The notes beneath the pieces were generated by a model. That model saw only the letters and a list, made by a program, of their open reading frames with translations, was not told the DNA's origin and did not search any database. DNA of 64,000 nucleotides from Cytophagales bacterium (GTDB lineage Bacteria > Bacteroidota > Bacteroidia > Cytophagales > Bernardetiaceae), in NCBI GenBank assembly GCA_004293815.1, contig RDZD01000024.1, positions 1 through 64,000 on the forward strand, in the 5' to 3' direction. Below, one piece after another: positions 61,667 to 64,000 of this stretch. A program made the position numbers and the translations under genes. Each line of letters opens with the position of its first letter. Within the stretch, counting starts at the first letter, position 1.

Positions 61667-62209
61667 TTATTTTTGTTCGGTGCTGATACCCAATTCTTCC
61701 ATAACAAAGTCAGAATAATTGTAAGAAGCATCATAGTAAATCATGTGCAGGTCGCTAGCTTTATCAAAAATAAAGTTTATCTTTTTTTCTTTAGCTACTT
61801 TTCGCGAAGCAGCCAATATTTTGTCTTGAATAGGCCGCATGAGTTCAGAACGCTTCTTAAAAAGCGCGCCATCATAACCAAATAACTCAGCTTGTCTATT
61901 TTTGAGGTCGTTTTCTTTAGTCAAGATTTCGGCTTCTCTTTCTTTCTTCATTTCAGGCGTAAGTAACACCAACTCAGCCTCCATCTTGCGGCGCATAGAA
62001 AGCACTTCCGCCTGTTTGGTTTGAATTTCTTGCTCCCATTGTTTGGTGAGAGACACCAACTCTGCTTCAGCGTCTTTGTATGCTGGCATTTTTTTGAGAA
62101 TCACCTCTGAGTCTATATATGCAAAACGCTGGGCAACAGATAGTAGCGGTAAGCAGCCGATAAGTAGTAGAGTGAGGAGAGGAATGGCAAATTGATGTCT
62201 AGCGGTCAT
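61667..62209 (-). CDS. OmpH/Skp family periplasmic chaperone
   Basis: A 180-residue chaperone for outer-membrane proteins. The signal peptide runs to LSVAQ (about residue 26) and leads into AYIDSEVILKKMP, the Skp N terminus. The middle is a long coiled coil (about 40-115, KEREAEILTKENDLKNRQAE) followed by the C-terminal beta element (INFIFDKASDLHMIYY). The ATG at 62209 is preferred over an in-frame ATG at 62284, which would overlap aroQ. Confidence 0.9.
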   Translation of the reverse strand: MTARHQFAIPLLTLLLIGCLPLLSVAQRFAYIDSEVILKKMPAYKDAEAELVSLTKQWEQEIQTKQAEVLSMRRKMEAELVLLTPEMKKEREAEILTKENDLKNRQAELFGYDGALFKKRSELMRPIQDKILAASRKVAKEKKINFIFDKASDLHMIYYDASYNYSDFVMEELGISTEQK

Positions 62210-62243
62210 TTTTTTTGGAAATTTTCGGCATGAATGTGTTTTT

Positions 62244-62681
62244 TTAAGAAGGGAACAGCATTTGTCTGAAATGTAGCAAGGCAAATTTATAGCCTTCTAA
62301 ACCAAATCCAGCAATCACTCCCTTACATTTTGCAGAAAGATAGCTGTGATGACGGTAACTTTCACGTGCAAATACATTGCTGATATGTACTTCTATGGCA
62401 GGCGCGGTAACAGCCGTCAAGGCATCTGCTAAAGCAATAGAGGTATGGGAAAAGCCCCCAGCATTTAGCACGATGCCCTGAACTTTAAATCCATAATCCT
62501 GCACCCAGTCTATAAGCTGCCCTTCGTGGTTGCTTTGGTGATAAGTAAGCTGAAAATCAGGGAATAAGCGCACCAGCCCACTCAGATAACTTTCAAAACT
62601 AATTGTCCCATACAGGTGCGGTTCTCTTTTGCCCAGAAGATTTAAATTTGGCCCGTTCAATAGCAAAATGTGTGGTTTCAT
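62244..62681 (-). CDS. aroQ: Type II 3-dehydroquinate dehydratase
   Basis: Third step of the shikimate pathway, dehydrating 3-dehydroquinate. LLNGPNLNLLGKREPHLYG (about 7-25) contains the conserved Asn12 and the catalytic Tyr24. HQSNHEG, LNAGGFSHTSIAL and EVHISNVFARE with its catalytic His follow. Length is 145 residues, full for type II. The upstream SpoIIE gene stops 6 bases before the start, and ompH starts 34 bases after its stop. Confidence 0.96.
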   Translation of the reverse strand: MKPHILLLNGPNLNLLGKREPHLYGTISFESYLSGLVRLFPDFQLTYHQSNHEGQLIDWVQDYGFKVQGIVLNAGGFSHTSIALADALTAVTAPAIEVHISNVFARESYRHHSYLSAKCKGVIAGFGLEGYKFALLHFRQMLFPS

Positions 62682-62687
62682 TGAACC

Positions 62688-64000
62688 TTAGATTTTAAAG
62701 CCCATAACGAGAATATCATCAGTTTGTGGCGTTTGTCCACCCCCACGCCATTCGTCAAGTGAAGCTTCCAAGCGTTCACGCTGAACGCTGAACGGTAATT
62801 TATGAATGTCGGTGAGCAATTTACGGAAGTTACGTATCAAAAACTTGGTCTTGCTAGAACCGAACTGATCCTGGTAACCATCTGAAAACAGATAGAATAT
62901 ATCGCCTGGTTGAGTATCAATTTTGACAGACTCAAACACTTTAGGCTTGCGGAACTGCACACTGCCAATAGGGAATTTAGAGCCTCTAATCCATTCTATC
63001 TGGCCGTTTCTGAAGCGGCAAAGCGGTTGTTTAGCTCCAGAAAACTCCATTTCTAGTGTTTTCTTGTTGTATGAGACGATACTAATGTCCATACCGTCAT
63101 TGACCCTGTTGATGTTAGTGGCGTTGCCCAATCGGCTAAGGGTCTTGCTCATGCCCTCCACAGAGCGGTCGTGATGGAAAGTTTGGATAACCAGCTCGTC
63201 AAGCTTCTGAAGGACACTGCCAGGATGAGTGATGCCTTCATGCATCACAATTTCGTTGAGAAGGTCGTTGCCCAACACAGTCATAAATGCGCCCGGTACA
63301 CCGTGTCCTGTGCAGTCTGCAATGGCTATAACGCGTTGGTCACCAATATCAGAAAACCAATAAAAATCGCCACTAATAATATCCCTTGGTTTGAATAGAA
63401 TGAAAGAGTCTTTGATTCCCAAATTCTCTATTGGTGGGAGCATGGCTTTTTGAATACGACTAGCGTAGTTCATACTGGCCATGATGCTGATGTTGCGTTT
63501 CTCTATGGTATTTTTTTGAAGCTCAATTTCGTTTTTCTGCTGAGAAATTTGAGTCATTTTATCCACCAAGTCATTTTTTGTAATCTCAAGGGCAGCATTA
63601 GCGGCTTCCACTTCTTTTTTCTGACGGCCTATGCGTTTGGCTATAATAAAAAAGCCCACAGCCGATATCAACAAAACCACCGCCACCAAGGAGATAAACA
63701 TGATGCGGCGGCGCGACTCTTCTTCAGACTGTGTTTTTTCTATGTTCAGCTTTTGAATCTCTTTACGCATAGAATCCTGAGACTGCATAATGACACTAGT
63801 CAGCTGTGACATCACTTTTTTGGTTTGTTGTTGGGCTGCCAAAAATGCTTCTTCGTTAGCGAGCAATGCAGATTGCAACTTACCCAAATTATCTTTGAGA
63901 GCTTGTTTTTCTTCAGCAGTAAGCTTAGACTTGTCGTTATTCAGTTCGTTAGAAATACTTTCTATTTCTTTTTTGATCTCCTCGCCGTTTTTGATGAGCG
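62688..64000 (-). CDS. SpoIIE-type serine/threonine phosphatase, 5' end outside the window
   Basis: The coding frame runs open to the window edge, so the N terminus is missing. The TTG at 63887 is not the start: in-frame codons upstream read LIKNGEEIKKEIES and SKLTAEEKQALKDNLG. The visible part has a helical region, a membrane helix (ISLVAVVLLISAVGFFII), a coiled coil, and the SpoIIE/PP2C domain with SGDFYWFSD and ADCTGHGVPGAFM. The catalytic part resembles the protein at 88-2100 but the sensor differs. It heads an operon with aroQ, ompH and the CMP-sugar synthetase. Confidence 0.9.
   Translation of the reverse strand, partial: LIKNGEEIKKEIESISNELNNDKSKLTAEEKQALKDNLGKLQSALLANEEAFLAAQQQTKKVMSQLTSVIMQSQDSMRKEIQKLNIEKTQSEEESRRRIMFISLVAVVLLISAVGFFIIAKRIGRQKKEVEAANAALEITKNDLVDKMTQISQQKNEIELQKNTIEKRNISIMASMNYASRIQKAMLPPIENLGIKDSFILFKPRDIISGDFYWFSDIGDQRVIAIADCTGHGVPGAFMTVLGNDLLNEIVMHEGITHPGSVLQKLDELVIQTFHHDRSVEGMSKTLSRLGNATNINRVNDGMDISIVSYNKKTLEMEFSGAKQPLCRFRNGQIEWIRGSKFPIGSVQFRKPKVFESVKIDTQPGDIFYLFSDGYQDQFGSSKTKFLIRNFRKLLTDIHKLPFSVQRERLEASLDEWRGGGQTPQTDDILVMGFKI

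Noticed and set aside
63800-63887. A gene start at TTG 63887 for the last phosphatase
   Set aside because: The frame stays open with sensible helical protein sequence to the window edge, so the true start lies outside.
1-64000. tRNA, rRNA, CRISPR arrays, insertion sequences, prophage modules, replication origin
   Set aside because: I looked for these by eye on both strands and saw none; short tRNAs could be missed without a covariance search.

Overview
The window looks like a chromosomal segment from a member of the Bacteroidota, most likely a Cytophagia-type gliding or aquatic bacterium. The evidence is a type IX secretion C-terminal sorting domain, a MurF-alanine racemase fusion, DUF4783 and DUF983 proteins, SpoIIE-type phosphatases with sensor modules, many lipoproteins, and several upstream sequences that fit the Bacteroidota promoter pattern TTG-N(17-23)-TAnnTTTG. 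I cannot name the genus. I see no rRNA, tRNA, CRISPR array, insertion sequence or prophage. About 47 genes are supported.

Layout. 0-6.7 kb: a sensor SpoIIE phosphatase, then ftsQ-ftsA on the minus strand, a compositionally mosaic glycosyltransferase and a YceI lipoprotein. 6.9-10.8 kb: murA (Asp in place of the fosfomycin-target Cys) with a membrane protein, facing lptB and a CPBP-family membrane protein. 11-14 kb: polyhydroxyalkanoate genes phaC and phaB flanking lplA. 14-16.7 kb: the murF-alr fusion. 16.9-22.9 kb: two large exported proteins, a BNR/sortilin-like T9SS cargo and a TPR-CHAT protein, separated by a perfect 25-bp inverted repeat. 23-28.5 kb: a giant alpha-2-macroglobulin lipoprotein. 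29-31 kb: accB-accC. 31.3-31.9 kb: a small CxxC membrane protein overlapping a DUF983 gene. 32-36.9 kb: mrdA (PBP2), an M28 peptidase and ftsW in one direction. 37.4-43.2 kb: fabF, an orphan DNA methyltransferase, a ribB-ribA-purN triple fusion, a phosphodiesterase and a DUF4231 protein. 43.2-50.8 kb: M61 peptidase, a lone NuoL-like subunit, a secreted coiled-coil protein, a SpoU methyltransferase, a CDF metal transporter and a PKD lipoprotein. 50.8-54.9 kb: GT9 glycosyltransferase, ACMSD decarboxylase, MFS transporter, DUF4783. 55-64 kb: ruvB, a ureohydrolase-fold protein without metal ligands, a short remnant of a type IIG-like restriction-modification gene, tex, an Nfu-type protein, and a minus-strand operon of a second SpoIIE phosphatase (cut by the window edge), aroQ, ompH/skp and a CMP-sugar synthetase.

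How the genes fit together. Many genes serve the envelope: murA, murF-alr, ftsQ, ftsA, ftsW, mrdA, lptB, ompH and CMP-sugar synthetase, plus lipid supply from accB, accC and fabF. The division and cell-wall genes are scattered rather than in one dcw cluster. phaC and phaB imply carbon storage as polyhydroxyalkanoate. The most unusual single gene is the RibB-RibA-PurN fusion, which joins riboflavin precursor synthesis to purine synthesis in one polypeptide. I did not find a convincing undescribed multi-gene system. The best candidates for follow-up are that fusion, the catalytically stripped ureohydrolase downstream of ruvB, the orphan NuoL, the mrdA-peptidase-ftsW block and the BNR/TPR-CHAT exported pair.
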